This document shows positions 15,691 to 25,500 of a stretch of DNA of 64,000 nucleotides, piece after piece; the first letter of the stretch is position 1; the number at the start of each line of letters is the position of its first letter. Source of the stretch: Mesorhizobium_K sp040049215 (lineage in GTDB: Bacteria > Pseudomonadota > Alphaproteobacteria > Rhizobiales > Rhizobiaceae); assembly GCF_040049215.1 (NCBI RefSeq), contig NZ_JBDZDN010000001.1, positions 1,550,001 to 1,614,000 of the forward strand, given 5' to 3'. The notes beneath the pieces are model-generated. The model was not told the origin of the DNA. It searched no databases and was given only the letters and a program-made list of their open reading frames with translations. The translations under genes and the position numbers were made by a program.

Positions 15691-18066
15691 CTACGACCGT
15701 GGCTTCGTCTTCTGCGGGTCGTAGTGCGGGAAGGCGACGATCTTCGCCGGCAAACGTTTCTGGTGGCCATCGAGCTTGCCGATCTCGACCGCCGTGCCGA
15801 TCTCGGCATGCGCGACATCCAATCTGGCCAGCGCGATGTTCTTGCCGAGCACCGGCGAGCGCATCGACGACGTCACGACGCCGATCTGCGGGCGGTCGAC
15901 ATGCACGCAGTCGCCATGGCCGACATCGACGTTGCCGTCGATCTCCAGCCCGACGAGTTTGCGCGACGGGTTCTCCTTGCGGCGGATCAGCGCCGTGCGG
16001 CCGATGAAGTCGTCCTGCTTGGTCTTCAGCGGCACGGTGAAGGCGATGCCGGCTTCGAAAGGGTCGGTCTGGTCGGAAAATTCCGTGCCGGCAAAGATAA
16101 GCCCCGCCTCGATGCGCACCATGTCGAGCGCCGCCATGCCCATCGGCGTCAGCCCATAAGGCTGGCCCGCTCCCCACACCGCGTCGAAGACTTTTTCCGC
16201 ATCGCGGGGATGGCAGAAGATTTCGTAGCCGAGTTCACCCGTATAGCCGGTACGCGAGACGACGACAGGCACGCCTTGCGCGTCGCCGATGCGGGCGACC
16301 GCGAAGCGGAACCATTCGAGCTCAGATATCGAAGGCTGCAGCGGCGAGGTCCAGACGATCTCCTTCAGGATGTCGCGACTCCTTGGCCCCTGCACGGCGA
16401 TGTTGTGCATCTGGTCGGTGGAGGAGCGCACCATCACCTTGAGGCCGAGCTTTTCCGCCTGCTGGCGCAGCCATGCGCCGCCGAAATCGTCGCCGCCGAT
16501 CCAGCGGAAATTGTCGCGGCCGAGACGCAGCAGCGTGCCGTCGTCGATCATGCCGCCATGCTCGTAGCACATGGCCGAATAGACGACCTGGCCGACGCCC
16601 AGCTTCTTCACGTCGCGCGTCAGCACATATTGCAGCAGCGCTTCGGAGTCCGGCCCGGTCACCTCGACTTTCCTGAGCGGCGAGAGGTCCATCACCACCG
16701 CCTTCTCGCGGCAGGCCCAGTATTCCTCGATCGGCCCGGCCTTGGCGAAGGAATTGGCGAGCCAGTAGCCCTTGTATTCGACGAAATTGCGCGTGTGTTT
16801 TGCAAAACTCGAATGGAAGGCGGTCTCGCGGGTCATGACGGGTTCGGCGTCGGGGCTCATTCTTCTTGCTACCGCTCGGGTGAATTTTTCGGCGCCGCTA
16901 TAGGTGCGAACATGGATGTCGGTGAGATTCCAGCCATTGGCCGGCGTGGTGTCGTCGGGGCATGCCGAGGAGACGCAGACGATGTCGGTCAGCGCGCGCA
17001 GAAGCACATAATCGCCCGGCCGCGACCACGGTTCGTCGGAGACGACAAGGCCGGTGGCGTCGATCGAGGTGTTGAAGAAGAAGTTCACCGCCATCCAGCC
17101 AGCGCGGGCGTTCACGCCCTTGTCGGCAAGCGCGGTGTTGAAATTCGTCGAGCAGTTCGGGTGACCGGGATAGCCGATGTCGTCGTAATATTTGGCCGCG
17201 CAGGCGAGCGCGAAGGCGTCGTGCCGCCCGCAGGTGTCCTGCACAACCTCGACCAGCGGCTCCATATCCTGGTCGTAATATTTTGAATGCAGGCCCGGCA
17301 TCGGATAGCTCGCGCCCATCAGCGTGCGCGTCGTCGTCACGTCCAGCGGATGGTCCTTGCCGCGGTCGAGCTTGCGCGCCGAGAAGCACTGGAAGTCGGT
17401 GCATTGCCGCCCGTCGACGTCGATGATCTGGATATAGTCGCCGGCCTTGACGAAATAGGCTTCCGCCGTTGCCGACTTGATGCGCTGGTCGAGCACCGGA
17501 TCGGCGAGCGGATCGGGCAGTTCGAACTTAGCCGCCGACCGGATGCGCGCGCGGTCGATCCTCAGCGTCAGCGGGGTCACCGTGTCCTGCTCCTCGGGCG
17601 ACATCGGCGCGCCGGGTGCGGCGACTATCAGCGAGCCGCCGCGCTGGACAATGAAGGTCTCGGACGTGCCCGCCGGCGTGGCGGAATCGAAGAAGCGAAC
17701 GGCTTGAGCGCCAGCGAGGCTGATGCCGCGCCGCTCGATCTTCAAGCGGAATTGCCTGAGGCTCGCATCGCCCGACAGCAGCAGCGCCTTCAGCCCGGCC
17801 GCATTGCTGTTGCCCGGCACGCCGAGCATCGCGGGTTCCGAGCGTCCCTCGCTGTCCAGCGCAACCAGTTCGCAGGCCTGCCCGCCCTCGGCATTGGCGA
17901 TCGTCACCCTGTCGCCTGGCTCGATGTCGACCAGCACGGCTCCGCCACCCTGAACCGTGTAGCGTTCCGTTCCCGCCGGCAGCGAGAAGCCGCCGGGCAC
18001 GATGATCGCGCTCGGCCGCGGCGGGCCGGGGATCACGTCGGGATAGCGAAGGTTGAGCATCGGCAT
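15691..18066 (-). CDS. Fusion of two DUF1989-like modules and a GcvT-type aminomethyltransferase
   Basis: 791 residues. Residues about 20-160 resemble a degenerate DUF1989 module (EPGDRVTIANAEGGQACEL). Residues about 200-390 are a clear DUF1989 module (KAGDYIQIIDVDGRQCTDF; Cys222, Cys279 in TCGRHD, Cys305 in HPNCSTNF). Residues about 430-780 are a glycine-cleavage T-protein-like domain (VMDLSPLRKVEVTGPD, RTGYTGELGYEIF) with a C-terminal barrel. DUF1989 proteins include the carboxyguanidine deiminase subunits once called urea carboxylase-associated; T-proteins move one-carbon units to tetrahydrofolate. The combination suggests a folate-linked catabolic enzyme for a methylated or amidino amine; the substrate is unknown. 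It is divergent from a Liv-type ABC transporter, a likely importer for that substrate. Confidence 0.85.
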   Translation of the reverse strand: MPMLNLRYPDVIPGPPRPSAIIVPGGFSLPAGTERYTVQGGGAVLVDIEPGDRVTIANAEGGQACELVALDSEGRSEPAMLGVPGNSNAAGLKALLLSGDASLRQFRLKIERRGISLAGAQAVRFFDSATPAGTSETFIVQRGGSLIVAAPGAPMSPEEQDTVTPLTLRIDRARIRSAAKFELPDPLADPVLDQRIKSATAEAYFVKAGDYIQIIDVDGRQCTDFQCFSARKLDRGKDHPLDVTTTRTLMGASYPMPGLHSKYYDQDMEPLVEVVQDTCGRHDAFALACAAKYYDDIGYPGHPNCSTNFNTALADKGVNARAGWMAVNFFFNTSIDATGLVVSDEPWSRPGDYVLLRALTDIVCVSSACPDDTTPANGWNLTDIHVRTYSGAEKFTRAVARRMSPDAEPVMTRETAFHSSFAKHTRNFVEYKGYWLANSFAKAGPIEEYWACREKAVVMDLSPLRKVEVTGPDSEALLQYVLTRDVKKLGVGQVVYSAMCYEHGGMIDDGTLLRLGRDNFRWIGGDDFGGAWLRQQAEKLGLKVMVRSSTDQMHNIAVQGPRSRDILKEIVWTSPLQPSISELEWFRFAVARIGDAQGVPVVVSRTGYTGELGYEIFCHPRDAEKVFDAVWGAGQPYGLTPMGMAALDMVRIEAGLIFAGTEFSDQTDPFEAGIAFTVPLKTKQDDFIGRTALIRRKENPSRKLVGLEIDGNVDVGHGDCVHVDRPQIGVVTSSMRSPVLGKNIALARLDVAHAEIGTAVEIGKLDGHQKRLPAKIVAFPHYDPQKTKPRS

Positions 18067-18171
18067 TTTCCTGCCGCCGACTTGCTTCAGCGGAAGATTA
18101 TTTTAACGGGAAGAATATCGGAGGGTCCACGCAGGGGCAAGGCGTCGCGGCTCCGTGATCCGGCCGCGCGC

Positions 18172-18200
18172 TTGTCAAACGTGACGCCCCATGATTAAGA
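18172..18200 (+). promoter_or_regulatory. Weak candidate promoter ahead of the Liv-type transporter
   Basis: TTGTCA (18172-18177) and TTAAGA (18195-18200) lie 17 bases apart in the 215-base gap between the fusion gene and livG. The -35 match is good, the -10 match poor. No clear operator was seen in the gap. Confidence 0.3.
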
Positions 18201-18281
18201 CCCCACCAAGGGAGAAAAGAAGAACAAGCGGCGTGGTGCAAGCCTAGCCGCGAGCCGCCGCCGGCGGCGCATCGGGACGCC

Positions 18282-19067
18282 ATGACGACGACGATCGACG
18301 TGAGAAATGTCACCAAGCGTTTCGGCAACGTGCTGGCGGTCGACCGCTGTTCGCTCAAGGTGGAGCAGGGCACGATCACCGGCCTGATCGGGCCCAACGG
18401 CGCCGGCAAGACGACGATGTTCAACATGGTGGCGGGCGCCTTCGCCCCGACATCGGGCAGCATCCTGCTCGACGGGCGGGACGTGACCGGCCTGCCCGCG
18501 CACGAGCTTTTCGCTCGCGGGCTTCTGCGTACCTTCCAGATCGCGCAGGAATTCTCCCACATGACCGCGCTGGAGAATCTGATGACGGTCCCGGCGGGCC
18601 AGTCCGGAGAATCCGTCTTCAACGCCTTCTTCCGCCGCGGCCGTCTGGAGGCCGAGGAACTGGCCATCCGCCGCAGGGCTGAGGATGTGCTGCAGGTGTT
18701 GCGCCTCACCCACGTCAAGAACGAGAAGGCCGGCAATCTTTCCGGCGGCCAGAAGAAGCTGCTCGAACTCGGCCGCGTGATGATGGCCGAGGCGCGGGTC
18801 GTGCTGCTCGACGAGATCGCCGCCGGCGTCAACCGCACGCTGCTCAACGATCTCGCGGCGGTGATAGAGCGGCTGAACCGCGAGAACGGCCTCACCTTCT
18901 TCGTCATCGAGCACGACATGGATCTCATCGCGCGGCTCTGCGACCCGGTCATCGTCATGGCCGCCGGCAGCGTGATGATGCAGGGACCGATGGCGGACAT
19001 CCGCAACAATCCGGAGGTCGTCGAGGCTTATTTCGGCGGCGGTGCGCCGGTGGCGGAGCCCGCATAG
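18282..19067 (+). CDS. Branched-chain amino acid-type ABC transporter ATPase, LivG-like
   Basis: First ATPase of a hydrophobic amino acid/amide (HAAT) family importer. 261 residues with Walker A GPNGAGKTT, the signature LSGGQKKLLEL, Walker B VVLLDE and the switch His in FFVIEHDMD; the C terminus VVEAYFGGG is typical of LivG. The Walker B stretch reads DEIAAGVN where DEPAAGLN is usual, a minor change. It begins the four-gene set and ends in a one-base overlap with livF. The transported compound cannot be read; the divergent DUF1989/aminomethyltransferase gene suggests an amide or methylated amine. Confidence 0.9.
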   Translation: MTTTIDVRNVTKRFGNVLAVDRCSLKVEQGTITGLIGPNGAGKTTMFNMVAGAFAPTSGSILLDGRDVTGLPAHELFARGLLRTFQIAQEFSHMTALENLMTVPAGQSGESVFNAFFRRGRLEAEELAIRRRAEDVLQVLRLTHVKNEKAGNLSGGQKKLLELGRVMMAEARVVLLDEIAAGVNRTLLNDLAAVIERLNRENGLTFFVIEHDMDLIARLCDPVIVMAAGSVMMQGPMADIRNNPEVVEAYFGGGAPVAEPA

Positions 19068-19777
19068 TGCCGCTGCTGGAAATGACCGACATTCACGCCG
19101 GCTATGGCGGCGCCAACATCCTGAACGGCGTTTCGATCTCCATCGAGGCGCATGAGATCGGCGTCATCGTCGGTCCCAACGGCGCCGGCAAGTCGACGAC
19201 ACTGAAGGCGCTTTTCGGTCTGCTTACCATCGGCGAGGGCGAAGTCCGCTTCGACAACCGCGAGATCACCAACCTGCCGCCGGAACAGCTCGTCCGCGCC
19301 GGCCTCTCCTTCGTGCCGCAAGAGTTCAACGTCTTCCCGACCATGTCGGTGCAGGAGAACTTCGAGATGGGCGCCTATATCAGGCGCGACGATTTTCGCC
19401 GCCAGATCGACCAGATCTACGGCTTCTTTCCGCCGCTCAAGGACAAGCGCAGGCAGCCGGCCGGCGAACTGTCGGGAGGCCAGCGCCAGATGGTGGCGAT
19501 CGGCCGCGCACTGATGACCGAGCCGAAGCTGCTTCTGCTCGACGAGCCGACCGCCGGACTTTCGCCACGCTACATGGGCGAGATCTTCGAGCGCATCATC
19601 GAGGTCAACCGGTCGGGCGTGGGCATATTGATGGTCGAGCAGAACGCGCGTCAGGCGCTCGCCGTAGCGCATCGCGGCTTCGTGCTTGCCGGCGGGCAGA
19701 ACCGCTTCACCGGCACCGGCGCCGAGCTGCTCGCCGACCCGGACGTCGCCAGAAGCTTCCTCGGCGGAGGGGCGTGA
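19067..19777 (+). CDS. Branched-chain amino acid-type ABC transporter ATPase, LivF-like
   Basis: Second ATPase of the importer. 236 residues with Walker A GPNGAGKSTTLKALF, signature LSGGQRQMVAIG, Walker B LLLLDEPTAGLSP and the LivF-type ending DVARSFLGG. It starts at GTG 19067, sharing its first base with the livG stop, and overlaps the next permease by four bases (GTGA), so the set is translationally chained. The two ATPases presumably form a heterodimer beneath the two permeases encoded next. Confidence 0.9.
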   Translation: MPLLEMTDIHAGYGGANILNGVSISIEAHEIGVIVGPNGAGKSTTLKALFGLLTIGEGEVRFDNREITNLPPEQLVRAGLSFVPQEFNVFPTMSVQENFEMGAYIRRDDFRRQIDQIYGFFPPLKDKRRQPAGELSGGQRQMVAIGRALMTEPKLLLLDEPTAGLSPRYMGEIFERIIEVNRSGVGILMVEQNARQALAVAHRGFVLAGGQNRFTGTGAELLADPDVARSFLGGGA

Positions 19778-20796
19778 CCATGGGCATGCTCGAGGCTCTG
19801 CCGATCAACGAATTCGTCTTCTTCATCAACAAGGGCGTGCTCGCCGGCCTGATCATCGGCTCGATCTATGCGCTGGGCGCCGTCGGCGTGACGCTGATCT
19901 TCGGCATCCTGCGTTTCGCGCATTTCCCGCATGGCGACATGATGACGCTCGGCGCCTTCGTGGCGCTGATGCTGACCGCGCTGGCGCCCGGCGTCGGCGA
20001 CCTCGTCGGCCTGCCGACTGCCTTCGTGCTGATGCCGCTCGCGATGATCGTGACCGCCTTCGTCGCCGTCTGGCTCGACAAGGCTTTCTACGCGCCGCTC
20101 AGGCGCGCTAACGTCAAGCCGGTCGTCATCGTCATGGCCTCGATCGGCGTCATGCTGATGATGCAGGGCCTGATCCGGCTGTTTGCCGGCACCGGCACGC
20201 GCCAGCTCGACACCGGTTCCAAGGACATCTACCGCCTCGCCGTCGGCGGCCGCGACATCGTGCTCACCGAGCCGCAGGTATTGCTCTTCGCCTTCACCGC
20301 CGTCGCGGTGGTGGCGCTGCACCTGTTCCTTACCCGCTCGCGCATGGGCAAGGCGATGCGCGCCATGTCGGACAATCCCGACCTCGCGCGCGTCTCGGGC
20401 ATCTCGACGGATTCGGTCGTGCGCACCACCTGGATCATCGCCGGGGCACTCGCCGCCGCCGGCGGCACGCTGCTTGCGCTCGACGTCACGCTGAAGCCGG
20501 ACCTGTCCTTCAACATCATCCTGCCGATCTTCGCCGCCGCCATCGTCGGCGGCATCGGCCAGCCTTACGGCGCGATCGCCGGTGGCTTGCTGGTCGGGTT
20601 CACCGAGACGCTCGCCGTTTTCAACTGGTCGGTGCTGCTGCGCCCGCTGAAGCCATTGCTGCCGGATTGGTTCGAGATACCGGCCAAGATCGCCTTCGTG
20701 CCGACCGAGTACAAGATCGTCGTGCCCTTCTTCATCCTGATCGCCGTGCTGATCTGGCGGCCGACCGGCATCTTCAAGGGGAAACTCCTGAAATGA
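19774..20796 (+). CDS. Branched-chain amino acid-type ABC transporter permease, LivH-like
   Basis: Inner-membrane permease of about 340 residues and eight or so hydrophobic segments. Family markers are GSIYALGAVGVTLIFGILRF near the N terminus, RAMSDNPDLARVSGIS in the cytoplasmic coupling loop and VGGIGQPYGAIAGGLLVG near the C terminus. The GTG at 19774 overlaps livF by four bases; ATG 19780 is an alternative two codons later. It ends in a four-base ATGA overlap with the second permease. Confidence 0.9.
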   Translation: MTMGMLEALPINEFVFFINKGVLAGLIIGSIYALGAVGVTLIFGILRFAHFPHGDMMTLGAFVALMLTALAPGVGDLVGLPTAFVLMPLAMIVTAFVAVWLDKAFYAPLRRANVKPVVIVMASIGVMLMMQGLIRLFAGTGTRQLDTGSKDIYRLAVGGRDIVLTEPQVLLFAFTAVAVVALHLFLTRSRMGKAMRAMSDNPDLARVSGISTDSVVRTTWIIAGALAAAGGTLLALDVTLKPDLSFNIILPIFAAAIVGGIGQPYGAIAGGLLVGFTETLAVFNWSVLLRPLKPLLPDWFEIPAKIAFVPTEYKIVVPFFILIAVLIWRPTGIFKGKLLK

Positions 20797-22058
20797 CCGA
20801 GCGAACCCGCGCCTTCGCACTCTTTTCAGGGCTCGCCATCCTCGTCGCGCTGGTCTTCGCCTGGCTGGGCGTCGCCTATGGCGTGCGCATGATGGTCGAG
20901 GCGGCCTGTTTCGCGCTGATCGCGCTCGGCCTCACCATCCAGTGGGGTTATGCCGGCCTCTTCAACACCGGCATCATGGGCTTCATCGCCATCGCCGCCT
21001 TCGTCTCGATGATCGTCTCCTATCCCGTGAACGGCCTGTTCTGGGAGGGACACGGACCGGGCATGCTGGCGCGGGCGGGCCTGTTCCTGATCATAGGCGC
21101 CTGCGCCACCTACCTGGTCAGCCAATGCACCCGCATCGGCGTGCCGAAGAAGCTGTGCAACCTGCTGACGGTGATGGCCGCCGCGGCAACATACCTTGTC
21201 GTGCAGTCCGCGCTCGATCCGGCGGCGGCGCTGATCGAGAGCGAGGCGCGTTTCGTCGGCGGCCTCGGCCTGCCGGTATGGCTCGCCTGGGCGGCGGGCG
21301 GCGCGGCGGCCGGCGCGCTCGGCTGGTCGATGGGACGCATCACGCTCGGGCTGCGCGCCGACTACATGGCGATCGCCACGCTGGGCATCGCCGAGATCGT
21401 CAAGGCCTTTCTCAAGAATGCCGATTGGCTGACCAAGGGCACGCTCACCGTATCGCCGCTGCCCTGGCCGGTGCCGACCCCAAACGAACTCGGTTTCGTG
21501 CTGTCGCGCTCGGCCTATCTCAGCGTCGTCGCCGTCCTCATCGTGGTCACCTACGTGCTTCTCGAACGCGCCTGGCATTCGCCCTGGGGCCGCATGATGC
21601 GCGCCATCCGCGACAACGAAGTCGCCGCCGCTGCCATGGGCAAGGACGTCAACCGCCGCAGGCTGGAGATGTTCGTGCTGGGCAACATCATCATCGGCGT
21701 TGGCGGCGCGGCGCTGATCACCTTCACCTCGATCTTCGATCCAGGCGGCTTCACGCCGCTCAACCACACCTTCCTGATCTGGGTGATGGTCATCCTCGGC
21801 GGTTCCGGCAACAATCTCGGCACCATCTTCGGTGCGCTGCTGGTCTACATCATCTGGACGATGTCGGAACCGGCAGCGCTCTTCCTGTTCGAGCAGGGCG
21901 CCTATTGGAGCGAGCGGCTGTTCGGGCTGGAGGCGCCGGGGGATCTCGCCACCCGCGCGCTGCAGATGCGCGTCTTCGTCATCGGGCTCGCCATCACGCT
22001 GGTGCTGCGCTTCGCCCCGAGGGGGCTGCTTCCCGAGAAGGACGTGCGCTACGAGTGA
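20793..22058 (+). CDS. Branched-chain amino acid-type ABC transporter permease, LivM-like
   Basis: Second permease, 421 residues, longer than many LivM proteins because of an extra hydrophobic region at about 90-175. LivM markers: TIQWGYAGLFNTGIMGFIAI, LRADYMAIATLGIAEIVK, the coupling loop MRAIRDNEVAAAAMGKD and the C-terminal LPEKDVRYE. The start at 20793 overlaps the LivH-like stop by four bases. No substrate-binding protein gene is adjacent, although this transporter family needs one; it must be encoded elsewhere. A hairpin terminator shared with the convergent trxA follows. Confidence 0.9.
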   Translation: MTERTRAFALFSGLAILVALVFAWLGVAYGVRMMVEAACFALIALGLTIQWGYAGLFNTGIMGFIAIAAFVSMIVSYPVNGLFWEGHGPGMLARAGLFLIIGACATYLVSQCTRIGVPKKLCNLLTVMAAAATYLVVQSALDPAAALIESEARFVGGLGLPVWLAWAAGGAAAGALGWSMGRITLGLRADYMAIATLGIAEIVKAFLKNADWLTKGTLTVSPLPWPVPTPNELGFVLSRSAYLSVVAVLIVVTYVLLERAWHSPWGRMMRAIRDNEVAAAAMGKDVNRRRLEMFVLGNIIIGVGGAALITFTSIFDPGGFTPLNHTFLIWVMVILGGSGNNLGTIFGALLVYIIWTMSEPAALFLFEQGAYWSERLFGLEAPGDLATRALQMRVFVIGLAITLVLRFAPRGLLPEKDVRYE

Positions 22059-22092
22059 AGGGGCGGGCCGCCGTCTCGTAGGTTCTCAGGAC

Positions 22093-22115
22093 AAAAAGCC
22101 GGGAGCGATCCCGGC
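22093..22115 (-). terminator. Rho-independent terminator after trxA
   Basis: On the minus strand GCCGGGA and TCCCGGC (22098-22104 with 22109-22115) form a 7-bp stem followed by TTTTTG (22093-22097). The same stem read on the plus strand may help terminate the Liv operon, but the T-run favours the minus strand. Confidence 0.75.
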
Positions 22116-22152
22116 CTTCGTGTTACTTTGAACGCAGCTGGTCTGATTGGCG

Positions 22153-22476
22153 TCAGCCGACGTTACCGCCGATCCAGTGCGACAGAGCCGTTTTGGGCAG
22201 TGCGCCGACCTTGATGTCGGCCACTTCACCGCCCTTGAAGATCATCAGCGTGGGGATCGAGCGGACGCCGAACCGCGCGGCGAGTTCGGGATTCTCGTCG
22301 ATGTTGAGCTTGGTGATCTTCACCTTGCCGGCCATCTCGTTGGCGATCTCCTCCAGCGACGGACCGATCATCTTGCAGGGACCGCACCATTCGGCCCAGA
22401 AATCGACGACCACCGGGCCGTCGGCCTCCAGCACGTCGCTCTTGAAGTTGTTGTTGTCGACCTTCACGGTTGCCAT
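22153..22476 (-). CDS. trxA: Thioredoxin 1
   Basis: General cytoplasmic disulfide reductase. 107 residues, standard length, with the active site WAEWCGPCKMIGP (Cys31 and Cys34) and the cis-proline region RSIPTLMIFKGGE. The ATG at 22476 has AAGG about eight bases upstream. It is last in the divL-tsaE/amgK-murU-addB-addA-trxA run, 74 bases after addA, an arrangement common in alphaproteobacteria, and ends at a terminator convergent with the Liv-type transporter. Confidence 0.97.
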   Translation of the reverse strand: MATVKVDNNNFKSDVLEADGPVVVDFWAEWCGPCKMIGPSLEEIANEMAGKVKITKLNIDENPELAARFGVRSIPTLMIFKGGEVADIKVGALPKTALSHWIGGNVG

Positions 22477-22550
22477 GAAAAGAACCTTTCGGAGTTTCGC
22501 GTCGCACAATATGTGGTGGCCGGCCGGCCTGCCTTCAAGCAGCGTTTGTG

Positions 22551-25500
22551 TCACGCTCCCGTGAGTCGGGCAAGCGCGCCGTCGAGTGCGGCAGCCGGCA
22601 GCGCGATCAGGCGCGGCGCCTCGGTGAACAGCAGCACGGCGCCAATCTCCCTGCCCGGATAAAGCGGCCGGAGCAGCGCGCGGTAGAGCGCGAGCTGCAG
22701 CACATAGGCAGGAGGAACCTCCGTTAGAGTGGCCGGAGCGGGACGGTTGGTCTTGTAGTCGACGATCAGCACGTCTTCGGCCGTCACCGCCAGCCGGTCG
22801 ATCTTGCCCGACACCAGGCGCGGCCGGCCGCGCAGTTCGATCTCGCCCATGATCGCCACTTCGGCCCGCGATCCCGGCGAAAACAGCGGCGCGAACCCGG
22901 CTTCGCCGAGGATCGCCTCGACCTGGGCCCAGGCCGCCTCGCGCTCGGACTCCGGCCAATCCGGGACGGCGCGGGCGAGATAGCGCCGGGCCGCGGCCGC
23001 GCGCGCTGTCTGGGGCATGCCGGGCAGAACCTGCAGCAGCCTGTGGATCGCCGTGCCGCGCGCCACGGCGAAACCCGGCTCCGCCTCACCGTCGAGAACA
23101 GGCGAACGGCCCGATACCACCGGCTCCCATTCATCCTCGATCAGCACCGAGGCTCCGGACGGCGACAGCGGACGCGGCAGGTCGTCCTCGACCGGCAGCG
23201 GGCGGAACAGGGACGCCGGCAGCGGCGGCGCCGCCACAGACGCCGCGGCGTCCTGCTCCTTGGCCGGGACCGGAGGCAGCACCTTGCTGCGGTAGCGATG
23301 AACCGTCTCGCCGGTCGCCGGGTGCACCCGCTCCTCGGTCCCGGGAATGCCGACCAGCGCCTGGCTGACGATCGCGTGCCATGTCGCCGGGTTGCGCGCG
23401 CGCTTGCCGTGATAGCCGCAGACGATCAGCCGGTCCTCGGCGCGCGTCATCCCGACATAAAGCAGCCGGCGGTATTCATCGTCGGCTCGTTCCCTGACGC
23501 GCGCCTCGGCGGTCCGGGAAAAGCCGTTGGCGACTTCCTTGGTTGAGCGCCAGAGATAGCCGCTGCTGCCGCTCTTCATGGTGAAGGGCATCAGCCGCGG
23601 CAGATACTGCTCGCTGAACGGCGCCGTCCCGCCATCGACCAGGAACACCACCGGCGCCTCCAGGCCCTTGGCCGCGTGCACTGTCATGATGCGCACCTCG
23701 TCGCGGCCCTGGTCCATCTCGCGCTTGATCTCCGGGCCGGTGCTTTCGAGCGTCGCCAGGAACGCCTCGAGCCCCGGCAGGCCGGCGCGCTCCTCGGACA
23801 GGCAGAAATTCAGGAACTCGTCCAGTATGTCGCCGGCCTCGTGGCCAAGCCGCGCGATCATCTTCTGGCGCACCCGGTCGCGTCCCAGCACACCGGAGTA
23901 GAATTCGAGCACCGGCCGGTAAGCGGCCTCGCTCGCCCATGCGTCGAGCTTCGCCACGATCTCCGCGAGAAACAGGTCGCCGGGCGCCCTGCTGCGCAAC
24001 CGCTCGGCCAGCGACTGCCGTTCCGGCCGGCCTGCCGCAAGCTCGAACAGCATGTCCTCCGTCAGTCCGAAGATCGGGCTGCGCAGCAGGGCGGCCAGCG
24101 ACAAATCGTCCTCGGGCTGCAGCAGGAAGCGGCCGAGCGCGATCATGTCCTTGACCGCGATATGCGCCGGCAGGCTCAACCGGTCGGCGCCGGCGACGTC
24201 GATCCGCTTCTCCTTGAGGCTGCGCGAGAGCGCATGGACAAAGCGGTCCCGTTTCCTGACCAGCACCATCACGTCGCCCGGCGAAAGCCGCTTGCCGGTA
24301 CCCTCGATCACCTCGCCGCTTGCCAGCCAATGCTCGATGGTCGCGGCGACCGCCTCGGCGACCTGCACGGACGGCGCCTGAGCATGGTCCACGGCCAGCG
24401 TCCAGTCGTCCGGCTCCTCGACCGTGTCGGCGCCGATCGAGGGCCATATCTCGACATAACCCGGCGCGTCGAAGCGGATCGCGTCATGCCTGACCGGGTC
24501 GGGATCATGGGTCATGCCGCGCCGCGCCTGGTCGCTGGCGAAGACCTTGTCGACGGCGTGCAGGACGTCGTTGGTCGAGCGGAACGACAGGGTCAGCCGC
24601 ACCTGCTCGAAGCCGGCATTTGCCTCGCGCACCCGGCGCGAGAATTCGGCCCCGGTCTCAGCGAAGGATTCGGGCGACGCGCCCTGGAAGGAATAGATCG
24701 ACTGCTTCTCGTCCCCGACGGCAAAGACCGTGCGGCGGACATTGTCGCGCGCGCCCATGCCGGCGAAGAATTCCTCGGCCAGCCGCCGCACCACGGCCCA
24801 TTGTTGCGGGCTGGTGTCCTGCGCCTCGTCGAGGAGGATGTGGTCGATGCCCTGGTCGAGCTTGTACTGCACCCAGGCGCCGGCGTCCCGGCGGGCCAGC
24901 AGCCGCACGGTGCGCGTGATCAGGTCGTTGAAGTCGAGGAAGCCGCGGCCTGCCTTCAGCCGCTCGTAGCGGGCGATCATCCAGTCGGCGATAGTGAGCG
25001 CCGCGCGGGTTCCTTCCAGCATGCGGAACAGCGCCAGGCGGTCAGACACGGTCAGGATCGTCTCCACCGCCTCGCGGTAGCGCTCGGCCAGGTCGGGAAT
25101 GGCGCCGTGAAGAGCGCGCGTGAACGCCTTCGCCGTATAGGGCTCACCGTCGGCTTTGAGAAAACCCTCCGCCAGCTTCCTGAGACTCCTGACCGGGTCG
25201 CGTTCGGCGAAGGCCGCCTCAAGCGACGGCAGCATGTTCTTGATCACGCTCTTCGCATTTGTGACCAGCGCCGCTTCGCGGAAAACGTCGAAAACGGCGG
25301 CCGGAAATCCGGGCAGCGGCCAGGCGGCATCCGCTATCGTCTCCGCTGTCTCGTGCGGCGCGAAACCGAACTCCTCGAACAGCTCTTCATAGGTTGCCGT
25401 GTCGCCGCCGAGCGCGTCGATGAAGCCGCGCAAGCCGTCGCGCTTGCCGACGATCTCCTGCAGCAAAAGGTCGAGCCCGAACTCGCCGCCGCGCTCCAGG

